A stretch of DNA of 64,000 nucleotides from Pseudomonadota bacterium (GTDB taxonomy: Bacteria; Desulfobacterota; Desulfobulbia; Desulfobulbales; Desulfocapsaceae), in the NCBI GenBank assembly GCA_018817385.1, contig JAHIUA010000098.1, positions 124,001-188,000 of the forward strand, given 5' to 3'. The notes below the pieces were generated by a model. It was given only the letters and a program-made list of their open reading frames with translations, did not search any database and was not told the origin of the DNA. The position numbers were made by a program, and so were the translations under genes. This document shows positions 5,878 through 13,804 of this stretch, piece by piece. Position 1 is the first letter of the stretch, and every line of letters starts with the position of its first letter.

Positions 5878-8511
5878 TTATATTTGTAATGTATGTTCAG
5901 GAATTGATGTCTTCGTCTGAAAGACAATTCCTTCCTGATTGAGCGTGTTGGCGTGGATGAAGACACTTTTCACTGTATTGTCGATATCTGTGACATGTAT
6001 CGCTTCGGCGATACGGTCTGTCTTTTTATAGAGTGTAGCTAAGGCGTTAGGCCCTTGCAGGATCAGCTTTTCATTCAAGGCATAGCCCTCATCTCCTGGG
6101 TAGATCCCCATGTAGACAATCCCCATTTCAACAATGTCATTAAAGAAATGGGTGCCCAGGGAAATGTCTGGAGACAGTTTTTTATGCATGATGGCAAGTT
6201 CACAGAGAACTGAAACCTTCCTGATATCATTGAAGGAAACAGGTACGCCCAGCTCCGGCATCTTGCTGCCCCAGCGTCCCGGACCGATCAGCATGGTGTT
6301 TTTGTTGTCAGGGAGGGCATTGCTCATTTCTCCGACCAGCCTGGCCACCGAAAAACGTTGCGAAGGTGTTAAGGCACTGTATTTTTCTGGGATGACATAA
6401 ATAATCCGGTGGATTCGCTTGGCAACTGCCTGTCCTATGATGGGGCCAATGGTCTTGAGCAGGGTATCTTTTTCCCTGATGTTTTCAGGCAGGTTTACCC
6501 CATCCGTTTCTACCTTGACCTGAAAAGGTCTGCACTGGAGAAGGTTGATCCTGTAGGAGTTGTCATCGGAAAAATTCACCGCAAATTCGATATCTACCGG
6601 ACAGTTATAGGCCCGGGCAATGGTGTCGAGCATGTCTCGCATATCGTCAACCAATGGTGTCTTGGTGAGGACATTTTTAAAGGTCAGCATCCAGGAAAAT
6701 ACGTCTTTGACCCCGAATTGTCTGGCTCGTGTTTCCATTTCCTTATCGCGGACGGCAAAGAGTTCCAGGGGGAGGCTGGGGGTTGATCTGGCAAGGGATT
6801 CAAAATTGGTACTCGTCTGAGTGTTCTTTTCCAGATCAAGAACGTCGACAATATGCTGACTGTATCTGTGGACATCCTCCGTGTTGATTTCTGGGCGTTT
6901 CATAGGGGCATTGAGCGCTACAATGCGGGTGTAATCGTCATCGTGGCGGTCCACAGCACGGGTGCCGAGGCCAAATACCAGGCGCAGGACCCCCTCTGAA
7001 GGATTGATTTCCGGATCCCAGGCGAAAGGGTTGAATGAGTATCCCACCCCGGCCAGTTGCGGCATATAAAAGTTGCCATAAAAGGCACCAGAGACTCGCT
7101 GCACCAGCAGGGCCATCTCTTCATAGCGATTCCATAACCCTCGGTGTGAGCGGTACATCAGGACATTCCGACTCAATGAGCTTGCATACACAGTCCGTAC
7201 TGCATCCTTGAACTGTTCTAACCGTTCTTTAGGGGTCCCCTGGTTGACACAGAACACGCTTTCATATTTACCGGAAAATGCATTGCCATAGGCATCCTCG
7301 AGCAGACTGCTTGAACGGACGATTATTGGTGATTGCCCGAAATAGTTCAGTAATTCCTTGAATTGGGCGATGATCTCCCTGGGAAATTTGCCGTGCAGGA
7401 GTTTTCCGCGAATCTTTTTGGCTTCCGTATAGGGGGCATCAGACGCTTTGAGCTGGTGTCGTTCCCACCAGCATTTATTATTGATCACAAAGGAATAGAA
7501 GACATCGGAGCCGACAAAGAAAGAATCATGAATTTCAAGTCGTTCTTCCCACTTAGGGGCAGCATTCTTCAGAATAGCGCGAGCCAGGAGCATTCCTGTG
7601 GATTTTCCACCAATCAGTCCTGTGCCGATTATGCGTTTGCCAATGGAGACAAGGTCGGAAAGTGTAAAATGATCTGCGCAGAGTTGTGAAACTGTTTTAT
7701 TGCGGCTGATCATCATCTTGATCAGCTGGTTTCGGAGAAGGATATGGTTTTCCGTACCATGGCTTCCATTTTCTGTGCAGGCGGTCTGCGACTTGTTCAG
7801 AATTTTTGTCCAGGCGTCCTGGTGGGTGATGTTTCCGTCAATCCATGGCTGCGGGGTAGTGGATAATATTTCAGAGACGATGGTGCTCTTGGTTACCGGT
7901 TTGAGATCGTTTCCTTCCAGGGCGTGAAACATATACATAGTGGGCGTGTGGCGGCCCTTGACCTTTAACGGCAAGATATAATCCCTCTCCTTGATCCTGT
8001 GCAGGTCGAGGACAATCTGAGCTGTGGCCTGAATGATATTGATTGAATGGGGTGTATGTGCGTTTCGTTGCAGGGAAAAATAGGCTACCGTATCTGCTGC
8101 GTAGAGATAAGGGCAGGCCAGTTTGAAAAAATTAGCGAGAAGCCTGTCGCTGTACCAATCTTCCGCCAGCTCTGAGAGACAGTCGAATACGTAGCAGGCA
8201 CCTTTGCCACTCTCTTTGATAATATCCAGGATCTTGGTGATAAATTGTTCAAATCCTGCCCTGGCGTCCAGGCTATGGACCTCGGGGGCAAATTGAGTGG
8301 GCACAAGTGGTTCATGGTCAGCAAATCTGAAATATACCAGCTTTTTGCCGTCGAGGTGGGCACATCTGCAGAAGGAGTGGACGAATGGTATCTGATCTTC
8401 TACGGCATTGAGCTGCCAGACAACATTGTCCCCAGCGATGACCCCCTGTAAAATTTCGTCGAGGGCCTCGATTCCGGAACTGAATAATGGCTTTGATCCT
8501 TTTTTTTGCAT
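5878..8511 (-). CDS. RecA/KaiC-like domain fused to a PEP-synthase-like ATP-grasp protein
   Basis: This is an 877-residue two-part protein. Residues 1-210 follow the KaiC/RAD55-like pattern (FSSGIEALDEILQGVIAGDNVVW, then ACYVFDCLSELAEDW and IVLDLHRIKERDYILPLKVKGR), but the Walker A lysine motif is absent, so ATP binding by this half is doubtful. Residues about 290-880 resemble the ATP-grasp half of PEP synthase or pyruvate phosphate dikinase: IGGKSTGMLLA near 300-310, SPIIVRSSSLLEDAYG near 394-409, and AFSGKYES near 411-418. A late GPGRWGS...LGVPV segment follows. No phosphohistidine swivel or PEP-binding barrel motif is visible, so it cannot be a full PEP synthase. The reaction is unknown; ATP-dependent phosphoryl transfer or sensing is inference. 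It lies between an orphan amidotransferase gene and gdhA, all on the minus strand. Confidence 0.6.
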   Translation of the reverse strand: MQKKGSKPLFSSGIEALDEILQGVIAGDNVVWQLNAVEDQIPFVHSFCRCAHLDGKKLVYFRFADHEPLVPTQFAPEVHSLDARAGFEQFITKILDIIKESGKGACYVFDCLSELAEDWYSDRLLANFFKLACPYLYAADTVAYFSLQRNAHTPHSINIIQATAQIVLDLHRIKERDYILPLKVKGRHTPTMYMFHALEGNDLKPVTKSTIVSEILSTTPQPWIDGNITHQDAWTKILNKSQTACTENGSHGTENHILLRNQLIKMMISRNKTVSQLCADHFTLSDLVSIGKRIIGTGLIGGKSTGMLLARAILKNAAPKWEERLEIHDSFFVGSDVFYSFVINNKCWWERHQLKASDAPYTEAKKIRGKLLHGKFPREIIAQFKELLNYFGQSPIIVRSSSLLEDAYGNAFSGKYESVFCVNQGTPKERLEQFKDAVRTVYASSLSRNVLMYRSHRGLWNRYEEMALLVQRVSGAFYGNFYMPQLAGVGYSFNPFAWDPEINPSEGVLRLVFGLGTRAVDRHDDDYTRIVALNAPMKRPEINTEDVHRYSQHIVDVLDLEKNTQTSTNFESLARSTPSLPLELFAVRDKEMETRARQFGVKDVFSWMLTFKNVLTKTPLVDDMRDMLDTIARAYNCPVDIEFAVNFSDDNSYRINLLQCRPFQVKVETDGVNLPENIREKDTLLKTIGPIIGQAVAKRIHRIIYVIPEKYSALTPSQRFSVARLVGEMSNALPDNKNTMLIGPGRWGSKMPELGVPVSFNDIRKVSVLCELAIMHKKLSPDISLGTHFFNDIVEMGIVYMGIYPGDEGYALNEKLILQGPNALATLYKKTDRIAEAIHVTDIDNTVKSVFIHANTLNQEGIVFQTKTSIPEHTLQI

Positions 8512-8573
8512 ACTCTTGTTTGATGGGTTTTGTCCTTATTTTCCAGGAGCAGGTGTTCCATGGGAGAGCCGGG

Positions 8574-8627
8574 AGGCATCAAGAGAGATCACCTGGCCAC
8601 GGCAGCGACCGGGGACCTCTCTTGCCT
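8574..8627 (-). terminator. Hairpin downstream of gdhA
   Basis: AGGCA-TC-AAGAGAG (8574-8587) pairs with CTCTCTTGCCT (8617-8627), giving 11 base pairs with a two-base bulge. The interior is GC-rich and can pair further. It lies 27 bases past the gdhA stop. There is no clear T-tract, so it may slow or stabilise the transcript end rather than act as a strong intrinsic terminator. Confidence 0.45.
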
Positions 8628-8653
8628 CTTCAGCGTTGCTGGCTCAAGACTGC

Positions 8654-9994
8654 TTAGACGACACCCTGGTCAAGCATGGCGTCCGCCACCTTTACGAAAC
8701 CAGCTATGTTCGCACCGATTACATAATTGATATAGCCATCTTTTTGTCTGCCATACTGAACACAGCTTTCATGAATGTTGATCTTGATCTGTCGCAGTTT
8801 CTGATCAACTTCTTCGCGGGTCCAGGCAGTTCGTATGCTGTTCTGGCTCATTTCGAGACCGGATGTTGAGACACCGCCGGCATTTGCTGCCTTGCCTGGT
8901 GCATAGAGTATCCTGGCCTTCTGAAAAACCCTGACACCATCTGGGACTGTCGGCATGTTTGCACCTTCACCAATGGCGTAACAGCCGTTTTTGACTAATG
9001 TTTCAGCATCGTTTTCGTCGATTTCGTTCTGGGTGGCACTGGGGAAGGCGATATCACAGGGGACACTCCAAGGTCTTTTCCCTGCATAGTAGCTACAGCC
9101 CTTGAGGGCCTTAGCACATTCACTGATGCGGCCGCGTTTGACATTTTTGAGTTCAAAGACAAATTGGAGATCTTGCTCTGTCAATCCCTCTTCTTTATGG
9201 ATAAAGCCGTCGGAGTCTGACAATGTGACTACCTTGGCCCCGAGTTGAAGAAGCTTTTCAAGGGTATATTGGGCCACATTGCCGGAACCAGACACTGTGC
9301 AGATCTTTCCTTCAAGGTTTTCCCCCCGGGTTTTCAGCATTTCATGGACAAAATATACACAGCCGTAGCCAGTGGCTTCGGGACGGATAAGGCTGCCTCC
9401 CCAGTTGACGCCTTTCCCGGTAAGGACGCCGGTAAATTCATTTTTCAGTCTTTTATACTGGCCGAACATGTAGCCGATTTCGCGTGAACCGACACCGATA
9501 TCGCCGGCAGGAACATCAGTATTTTCACCAATATGTCTGAATAATTCGGTCATGAAACTCTGACAGAACTTCATGACCTCCATTTGTGATTTCCCCTTTG
9601 GGTCGAAATCAGACCCCCCTTTCCCCCCCCCCAGGGGCAAGGTGGTGAGGCTGTTTTTAAAGACCTGCTCAAAAGCGAGAAATTTAAGAATGCCGAGATT
9701 AACGCTGGGATGGAAGCGTAACCCACCTTTGTAGGGGCCAATAGCACTGTTCATCTCGATGCGGTACCCTGTGTTCACCTGTACCTCTTGTTTATCATTC
9801 AGCCAGGGCACTCTGAAGATCACAACCCTTTCAGGAATAATGATTCTTTCTAAGATTTTTGCTTCGGCGTATTGGGGGTTTTCTTTCATGAACGGGAAAA
9901 TGGATTCAGCAACCTCTTCAACGGCCTGATGAAATTCAATTTCTCCTGGATTCTTGCGAATAACCCCAGTCATAAACTCTTTTACATTCTCCAT
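8654..9994 (-). CDS. gdhA: NADP-type glutamate dehydrogenase
   Basis: This 446-residue hexameric-type enzyme makes glutamate from 2-oxoglutarate and ammonia. Family motifs are PYKGGLRFHPSVN, LPLGGGKGGSDFDPKGKS (catalytic and glutamate-binding lysines), PAGDIGVGSREIGYMFGQY, TGYGCVYF and VSGSGNVAQY for the dinucleotide fold. Start ATG 9994 follows AAAGGAGAACATC, a near-perfect ribosome site; an upstream in-frame ATG at 10024 lacks one. The GGGKGG codons form a run of ten consecutive G bases (about 9623-9632 on the complementary strand), an unusual choice. The gene is divergent from nrpR across a 440-base spacer with dyad symmetric sites, which suggests nitrogen control. Confidence 0.93.
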   Translation of the reverse strand: MENVKEFMTGVIRKNPGEIEFHQAVEEVAESIFPFMKENPQYAEAKILERIIIPERVVIFRVPWLNDKQEVQVNTGYRIEMNSAIGPYKGGLRFHPSVNLGILKFLAFEQVFKNSLTTLPLGGGKGGSDFDPKGKSQMEVMKFCQSFMTELFRHIGENTDVPAGDIGVGSREIGYMFGQYKRLKNEFTGVLTGKGVNWGGSLIRPEATGYGCVYFVHEMLKTRGENLEGKICTVSGSGNVAQYTLEKLLQLGAKVVTLSDSDGFIHKEEGLTEQDLQFVFELKNVKRGRISECAKALKGCSYYAGKRPWSVPCDIAFPSATQNEIDENDAETLVKNGCYAIGEGANMPTVPDGVRVFQKARILYAPGKAANAGGVSTSGLEMSQNSIRTAWTREEVDQKLRQIKINIHESCVQYGRQKDGYINYVIGANIAGFVKVADAMLDQGVV

Positions 9995-10086
9995 GATGTT
10001 CTCCTTTAATAAAGTATGTATCAATGCTGACGAGTACCTCGTATCGTTTTTGATTAAGGGCTTGTCATATGTGGTATAATAAGTAT

Positions 10087-10102
10087 CGGCACTTCATTGC
10101 CG
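10087..10102. promoter_or_regulatory. nrpR: Candidate NrpR operator, site 1 (GGCA-N6-TGCC)
   Basis: CGGCACTTCATTGCCG is a dyad with perfect five-base arms around six bases. It lies 94 bases upstream of the gdhA start. NrpR operators in methanogens have four-base arms around six bases (GGAA-N6-TTCC or GGTA-N6-TACC), so the architecture matches while the arm bases differ. Its position near the gdhA promoter fits repression. Assignment to NrpR is inference. Confidence 0.5.
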
Positions 10103-10197
10103 TGTTTATGTTGATAAAAAATAATATATAAAAACAATTAGTTGATATGTTTTAGCGTCGTCGTTTCCCTTTTTGTGGGGCTGATTATAGTTATATA

Positions 10198-10213
10198 CGG
10201 CAATCAATTGCCA
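10198..10213. promoter_or_regulatory. nrpR: Candidate NrpR operator, site 2 (GGCA-N6-TGCC)
   Basis: CGGCAATCAATTGCCA contains GGCAAT and ATTGCC around CA, a second GGCA-N6-TGCC dyad about 110 bases from site 1 and about 225 bases before nrpR. Two equal sites in one divergent spacer support cooperative binding by a dimeric regulator. Confidence 0.5.
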
Positions 10214-10308
10214 CTGACCATACCATAAAAAAAATCTTTTTCACTCGCTAAAACCTATGGATGGGGGAGGTTGTCAGGGTTCTTCATTGCCTGAGCATGG
10301 CCGTTATT

Positions 10309-10392
10309 GGCATCTTTGCCGGTTTTTTTATCGCTGACGGATGTTCTGCTGACCTGTTGTCTGGTATTTTTGATTTATTCGGCAAAATTGCC
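10309..10392. promoter_or_regulatory. Two further GGCA-N4-TGCC dyads upstream of nrpR
   Basis: GGCATCTTTGCC (10309-10320) and GGCAAAATTGCC (10381-10392) keep the same arms but have four bases between them. They are close to the nrpR start at 10437 and could be weaker autoregulatory sites. The spacer difference of two bases makes them less certain than sites 1 and 2. Confidence 0.3.
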
Positions 10393-10436
10393 TTATTTTG
10401 TTTGCAAACAGTCCTCGTCTTGGGTAGCTTATTTTT

Positions 10437-11444
10437 ATGAGTGAAAAAACTAAAAGAAAAGAGCTGGCAATATTGCGTATTTTGCAACACGCGGAAACGC
10501 CTGTCTCCAGTTCCAAGTTGTTGGAAAATCTGCGTGCCATGGGCCAGGAGTTCAGTGAGCGGACGGTCAGGTATTATTTTCAGGCCCTTGATGAAAAAGG
10601 GATGACTGAAAATCATGGGAAAAAGGGACGGCTCATCACTGAACGGGGACTTAATGAACTTGCCAGGGCCAAGATTTTTGACAAAGTCGGTTTTCTAGGG
10701 GCCAAGATTGACCAATTGACCTACAGGATGGGGTTTGATCTCTATAAGAGAAGCGGTACGGTTATAACCAATATCAGTTTTATTGAGACCAATATGTTGC
10801 CGCGTGTTGCGCCTATGATCTGCCAGGTGTATGAAGCTGGTTATTCAATGGGCACCATGATGGCCCTTTTTAAGTCCGGTGAGAAAGTGAGTGGGACAAA
10901 GGTCCCACCGGGGATGACTGGGTTTGGGACAGTCTGTTCTCTTACCTTGAATGGAATTCTTCTTGCCCATGGCATACCTACCCATTCGAGCTTTGGAGGT
11001 CTTCTCGAGCTGCAAAATCATACGCCGACGCGATTTGTCGAAATTATCAAGTATGACGGCACCAGTATCGATCCCTTGGAGGTATTTATCAGGAGCGGCA
11101 TGACAGATTATGCCGGAGCCATTAAGAATGGGAATGGAAGGATTGGTGTCGGTTTCAGGGAGGTGCCAGCCGACAGTCGAGAGAGTGTGATCGATCTGAT
11201 TGAAAAAGTGAAGGATGTGGGGCTGGGTGGCTTCCTCCTGGTTGGTTGGCCCGGTCAACCCCTGTTGGAAATTCCAGTTACTGAAGGAAGAGTCGGGGTT
11301 GTGGTCATAGGTGGATTGAATCCGGTGGCGATTCTCGAGGAGACAGGGATTAAAATAAAATCCCGGGCCATGGCCGGTATCGTTGAATACGAAAAACTTT
11401 TTCACTACAGAGAGATGAGTGAACGCATCAGTACCATGTTTTGA
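10437..11444 (+). CDS. nrpR: NrpR-type nitrogen regulator (winged helix + one DUF128 domain)
   Basis: This 335-residue protein has an N-terminal winged helix-turn-helix (about 1-75: LAILRILQHAETPVSSSKLL, FSERTVRYYFQALDEKG). One NrpR regulatory domain follows, with KVGFLGAKIDQLTYRMGFD, VPPGMTGFGTVCSLTLNG, HGIPTHSSFGGLLEL and RFVEIIKYDGTSIDPLEVFI. NrpR represses nitrogen assimilation genes in methanogens and is released by 2-oxoglutarate. Archaeal forms often have two such domains; this one has one. ATG 10437 gives the usual length, though the ribosome site (GGGTAGCTTATTTTT) is weak. It is divergent from gdhA, and the dyads between them are its likely targets. Confidence 0.8.
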   Translation: MSEKTKRKELAILRILQHAETPVSSSKLLENLRAMGQEFSERTVRYYFQALDEKGMTENHGKKGRLITERGLNELARAKIFDKVGFLGAKIDQLTYRMGFDLYKRSGTVITNISFIETNMLPRVAPMICQVYEAGYSMGTMMALFKSGEKVSGTKVPPGMTGFGTVCSLTLNGILLAHGIPTHSSFGGLLELQNHTPTRFVEIIKYDGTSIDPLEVFIRSGMTDYAGAIKNGNGRIGVGFREVPADSRESVIDLIEKVKDVGLGGFLLVGWPGQPLLEIPVTEGRVGVVVIGGLNPVAILEETGIKIKSRAMAGIVEYEKLFHYREMSERISTMF

Positions 11445-11458
11445 TCTTGGCACGGTGC

Positions 11459-11518
11459 GATTGGTGCTTGTGGAGGCAGTTTTTCAGAGAAACAGAGAGG
11501 TCCCTGCCAAGCACCATT
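11459..11518. terminator. Inverted repeat between convergent nrpR and trmFO
   Basis: ATTGGTGCTTG...GCAG (about 11460-11484) pairs with CTGCCAAGCACCATT (about 11503-11517), giving roughly 14 base pairs with a five-base bulge on the left arm. It begins 15 bases after the nrpR stop, so it is a plausible nrpR transcript end. No T-tract follows. Confidence 0.4.
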
Positions 11519-11569
11519 GTCTCCTCCGTCGTTCCCCGGCCCTGAATTCTTGGCCCGTGGTTCCTCATC

Positions 11570-11735
11570 ACTTTCCACTGCCAGGCGGATAGGTAGAGTA
11601 TCTCTCTTGGCACAGGCATAAAACCATTCTCCCCAGAAGCGTTGCCTGCGAGTGTTGTTATCTCTTGGCTCCGGATCTGCAGGATCTTCCAGCTTCTGGT
11701 AAGGACCTTGATGAGAAAGGGGAGCCCTTTTGGAA
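11570..11735 (-). repeat. 3'-UTR repeat family 2, copy 2
   Basis: This is the second copy of the element seen at 4549-4705. It has TTGCCTGCGAGT at 11642-11653 and ATCTTCCAGCTTCT at 11694-11707, and the latter ends exactly 36 bases short of the final base of trmFO (11743). Outer similarity covers GCCAGGCGGATAGGTAGAG and CAGGCATAAAACCATT against the other copy. The frames across the two copies do not give the same peptide, so a non-coding element is more likely than a decayed gene. Confidence 0.6.
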
Positions 11736-11742
11736 TGGTTTC

Positions 11743-13059
11743 TTAAAACGCCTCGTTCTGCCAGCGTTCAAGTGCCGCCAGGGCGATTTCCTTACGTTGT
11801 TCTCCGCGTAATCGTTTAGGGACTTTTTCGTCCCATGGAGGAAAGAGTCCGAAATTGACATTGGAGGGTTGGAAACAGGCCGGATCAGTCTTGGTGAGGT
11901 GGGTGATCAGGGCCCCGAGGGCAGTTTCCGGTGGGGGAATGACGGCAGGTTTTCCCAGCAGGCTACGGCCTGCATTTAATCCCGCCAGAAGGCCCATGGC
12001 GGTGGATTCCACATAGCCCTCCACTCCCGAAAGCTGGCCGGCCAGATAGATAGCAGGTGCTTTTTTGAGTTGCAGGCTTGGTTCCAGCAGTTCCGGGGCG
12101 CAGACAAAGGTGTTGCGGTGGATGGAACCGAGACGAACAAAATCCACCTTTTCCATCCCTGGGATCATGCGGAAAATTCTTTTCTGTTCAGGGTAGGTGA
12201 GCTTGGTCTGAAAACCGACCAGGTTGTAGACTGTTCCCTCCTTGTTTTCTTTTCGCAGCTGGACTACTGCATAAGGGTCCTGTCCGGTACGAGGATTCCT
12301 CAGTCCTACTGGTTTCATGGGTCCGTAGCGCAGGGTATCTTCTCCCCGGGAGAGCATCACCTCAATGGGCAGACAGCCTTCAAAATATTTTTCATCCTCA
12401 AAGGCTTGCAGGGGCACTGTTTTTGCGTCGGCGAGGGCGTGAATAAAGGAAAGATACTGTTCTTTGTCCATAGGACAGTTCAGGTAATCACCGGGGCCGT
12501 CCTCCCAGCGTGACTTGGAATAGATGATCTCCATGTTGAGAGATTCTTCTGTAACAATGGGGGCAATGGCATCGTAAAAGGCGAGACGTTTCTGGCCTGT
12601 GATCGTTGCCAGGGCCTCGGCCATGCCTTCAGAGGTTAGAGGACCGGTAGCCAGGATGATTGGGTTCGCTGTATCTGCCTGCAGTTGTATTTGTTCCTCG
12701 TGAATCACTTCTATGAGTGGGTGGTTTTCGATGAGTTCTGTAATTCTGGTCGAGAAATCTTCCCGGTTTACGGCCAGAGCCTGTCCGGCAGGAACCGCAG
12801 TCTCATCGGCAATCTGGATAAGAAGAGAGTGCAGACGTCGCATTTCCTCTTTGAGCAGTCCTACGGCTGAGGTTACAGCATTGGAGCGGAGTGAGTTGCT
12901 GCAGACCAGCTCAGCCAGGAGGGGTGAGTTGTGAGCCGGGCTGAATTTTTGTGGTTTCATCTCATAGAGACGTACCGGGCATCCTTGGTGGACGACCTGC
13001 CATGCGGCCTCACAGCCGGCCAGACCGCCACCGATAATATGAACGTGTTGTCTTGTCAT
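11743..13059 (-). CDS. trmFO: tRNA (uracil-54-C5) methyltransferase, folate/FAD-dependent
   Basis: This 438-residue enzyme makes ribothymidine at position 54 of tRNA, using methylene-tetrahydrofolate and FADH2. The N-terminal FAD site is HVHIIGGGLAGCEAAWQV, followed by LYEMKP, NSPLLAELVCSNSLRSNAV, VNREDFS, ATGPLTSEGMAEAL, YYDAIAPIV-like AFYDAIAPIVTEES, GCLPIEVMLSRGEDTLRYGPMKPVGL and GQLSGVEGYVESTAMGL. ATG 13059 puts the FAD motif at the usual distance. An upstream in-frame ATG at 13089 also exists, and neither has a strong ribosome site. Ribothymidine synthesis by TrmFO rather than TrmA is typical of Desulfobacterota and Firmicutes. Confidence 0.93.
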   Translation of the reverse strand: MTRQHVHIIGGGLAGCEAAWQVVHQGCPVRLYEMKPQKFSPAHNSPLLAELVCSNSLRSNAVTSAVGLLKEEMRRLHSLLIQIADETAVPAGQALAVNREDFSTRITELIENHPLIEVIHEEQIQLQADTANPIILATGPLTSEGMAEALATITGQKRLAFYDAIAPIVTEESLNMEIIYSKSRWEDGPGDYLNCPMDKEQYLSFIHALADAKTVPLQAFEDEKYFEGCLPIEVMLSRGEDTLRYGPMKPVGLRNPRTGQDPYAVVQLRKENKEGTVYNLVGFQTKLTYPEQKRIFRMIPGMEKVDFVRLGSIHRNTFVCAPELLEPSLQLKKAPAIYLAGQLSGVEGYVESTAMGLLAGLNAGRSLLGKPAVIPPPETALGALITHLTKTDPACFQPSNVNFGLFPPWDEKVPKRLRGEQRKEIALAALERWQNEAF

Positions 13060-13219
13060 GATAGTTGCTTTGTCAGTAAAGTTTAGCATTGAGGAGTTGG
13101 TGCTCAGGAGAGAGATTGGATCTGCTCTCTATAATAAGCTGAATTATAGGAACGGGATGCAGGTCTCTGATTGATGCTTTGTTTTTCACCTTCTGCCCTT
13201 AATTTTCTTGTCTCTTCAG

Positions 13220-13804
13220 TTACGGTCTGATAATGGATGTTGGAAGCTTACGTCGTCCCCATCCCAGGGCGTCTGCGTGGGAGTCGAAGTAGAGATCAAT
13301 CCTGTCCGGTCCCTTGATGGCTCCTCCTCTATCCTCGACCGTACCCCAGCCATAGCCGGGAATATACATCCTGGTGCCGAATGGATAATACTTGGTATCG
13401 GCCGCAATGGTGCCGTCTTCGGGAAGAAAATACCAAGGGAAAAAAACCAGGCGAAGAGGAATTAACCACGGCCGCTGTATTGAATCCACAGAGAAGAAAC
13501 CTGCCTGAGGTTCTCTCGGGTAGGTACCACTGGCCGTTTTCCCGTCGTAAGATCGTCCTGCCTCTTTTCCAGTGCTGACATATTGATTCCAGAAATCCAG
13601 TCTGAGATAGGCCCAGCTGCCCCGTTGCCAGCTGCAGCACCAGGAACAACCGCAGTAGGCAGTTGTCTCCATTATACGGCTGACTGGTTTTTGGGCGCAG
13701 CCGCTGAGAAAGAGGAAGAAGACGCTGCAGACGAGGACCAAACCTTTTTGTCTGGAGAGGGGGGGGCTGCTCACAGACTGCTGCATGCTATCCTTCTCTC
13801 TCAT
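13220..13804 (-). CDS. 3D-domain lipoprotein (MltA-like double-psi barrel)
   Basis: This 194-residue protein starts at ATG 13804, which overlaps the mutL stop in an ATGA arrangement, so it is translationally coupled to mutL. Its signal peptide ends in the lipobox LSGC, making it a lipoprotein. The C-terminus has the 3D domain of the MltA/YabE family with its aspartates: GTVEDRGGAIKGPDRIDLYFDSHADALGWGRR. An unusual Cys-rich stretch AYCGCSWCCSW precedes the domain. 3D domains occur in lytic transglycosylases and resuscitation factors, so a role in murein cleavage is likely. The partner for mutL is probably only positional. Confidence 0.75.
   Translation of the reverse strand: MREKDSMQQSVSSPPLSRQKGLVLVCSVFFLFLSGCAQKPVSRIMETTAYCGCSWCCSWQRGSWAYLRLDFWNQYVSTGKEAGRSYDGKTASGTYPREPQAGFFSVDSIQRPWLIPLRLVFFPWYFLPEDGTIAADTKYYPFGTRMYIPGYGWGTVEDRGGAIKGPDRIDLYFDSHADALGWGRRKLPTSIIRP

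Noticed and set aside
10087-10102. Sigma-54 promoter upstream of gdhA
   Set aside because: It resembles GGCAC...TTGC, but the GG-to-GC spacing is one base too short, which sigma-54 does not tolerate. The symmetry fits an operator instead.
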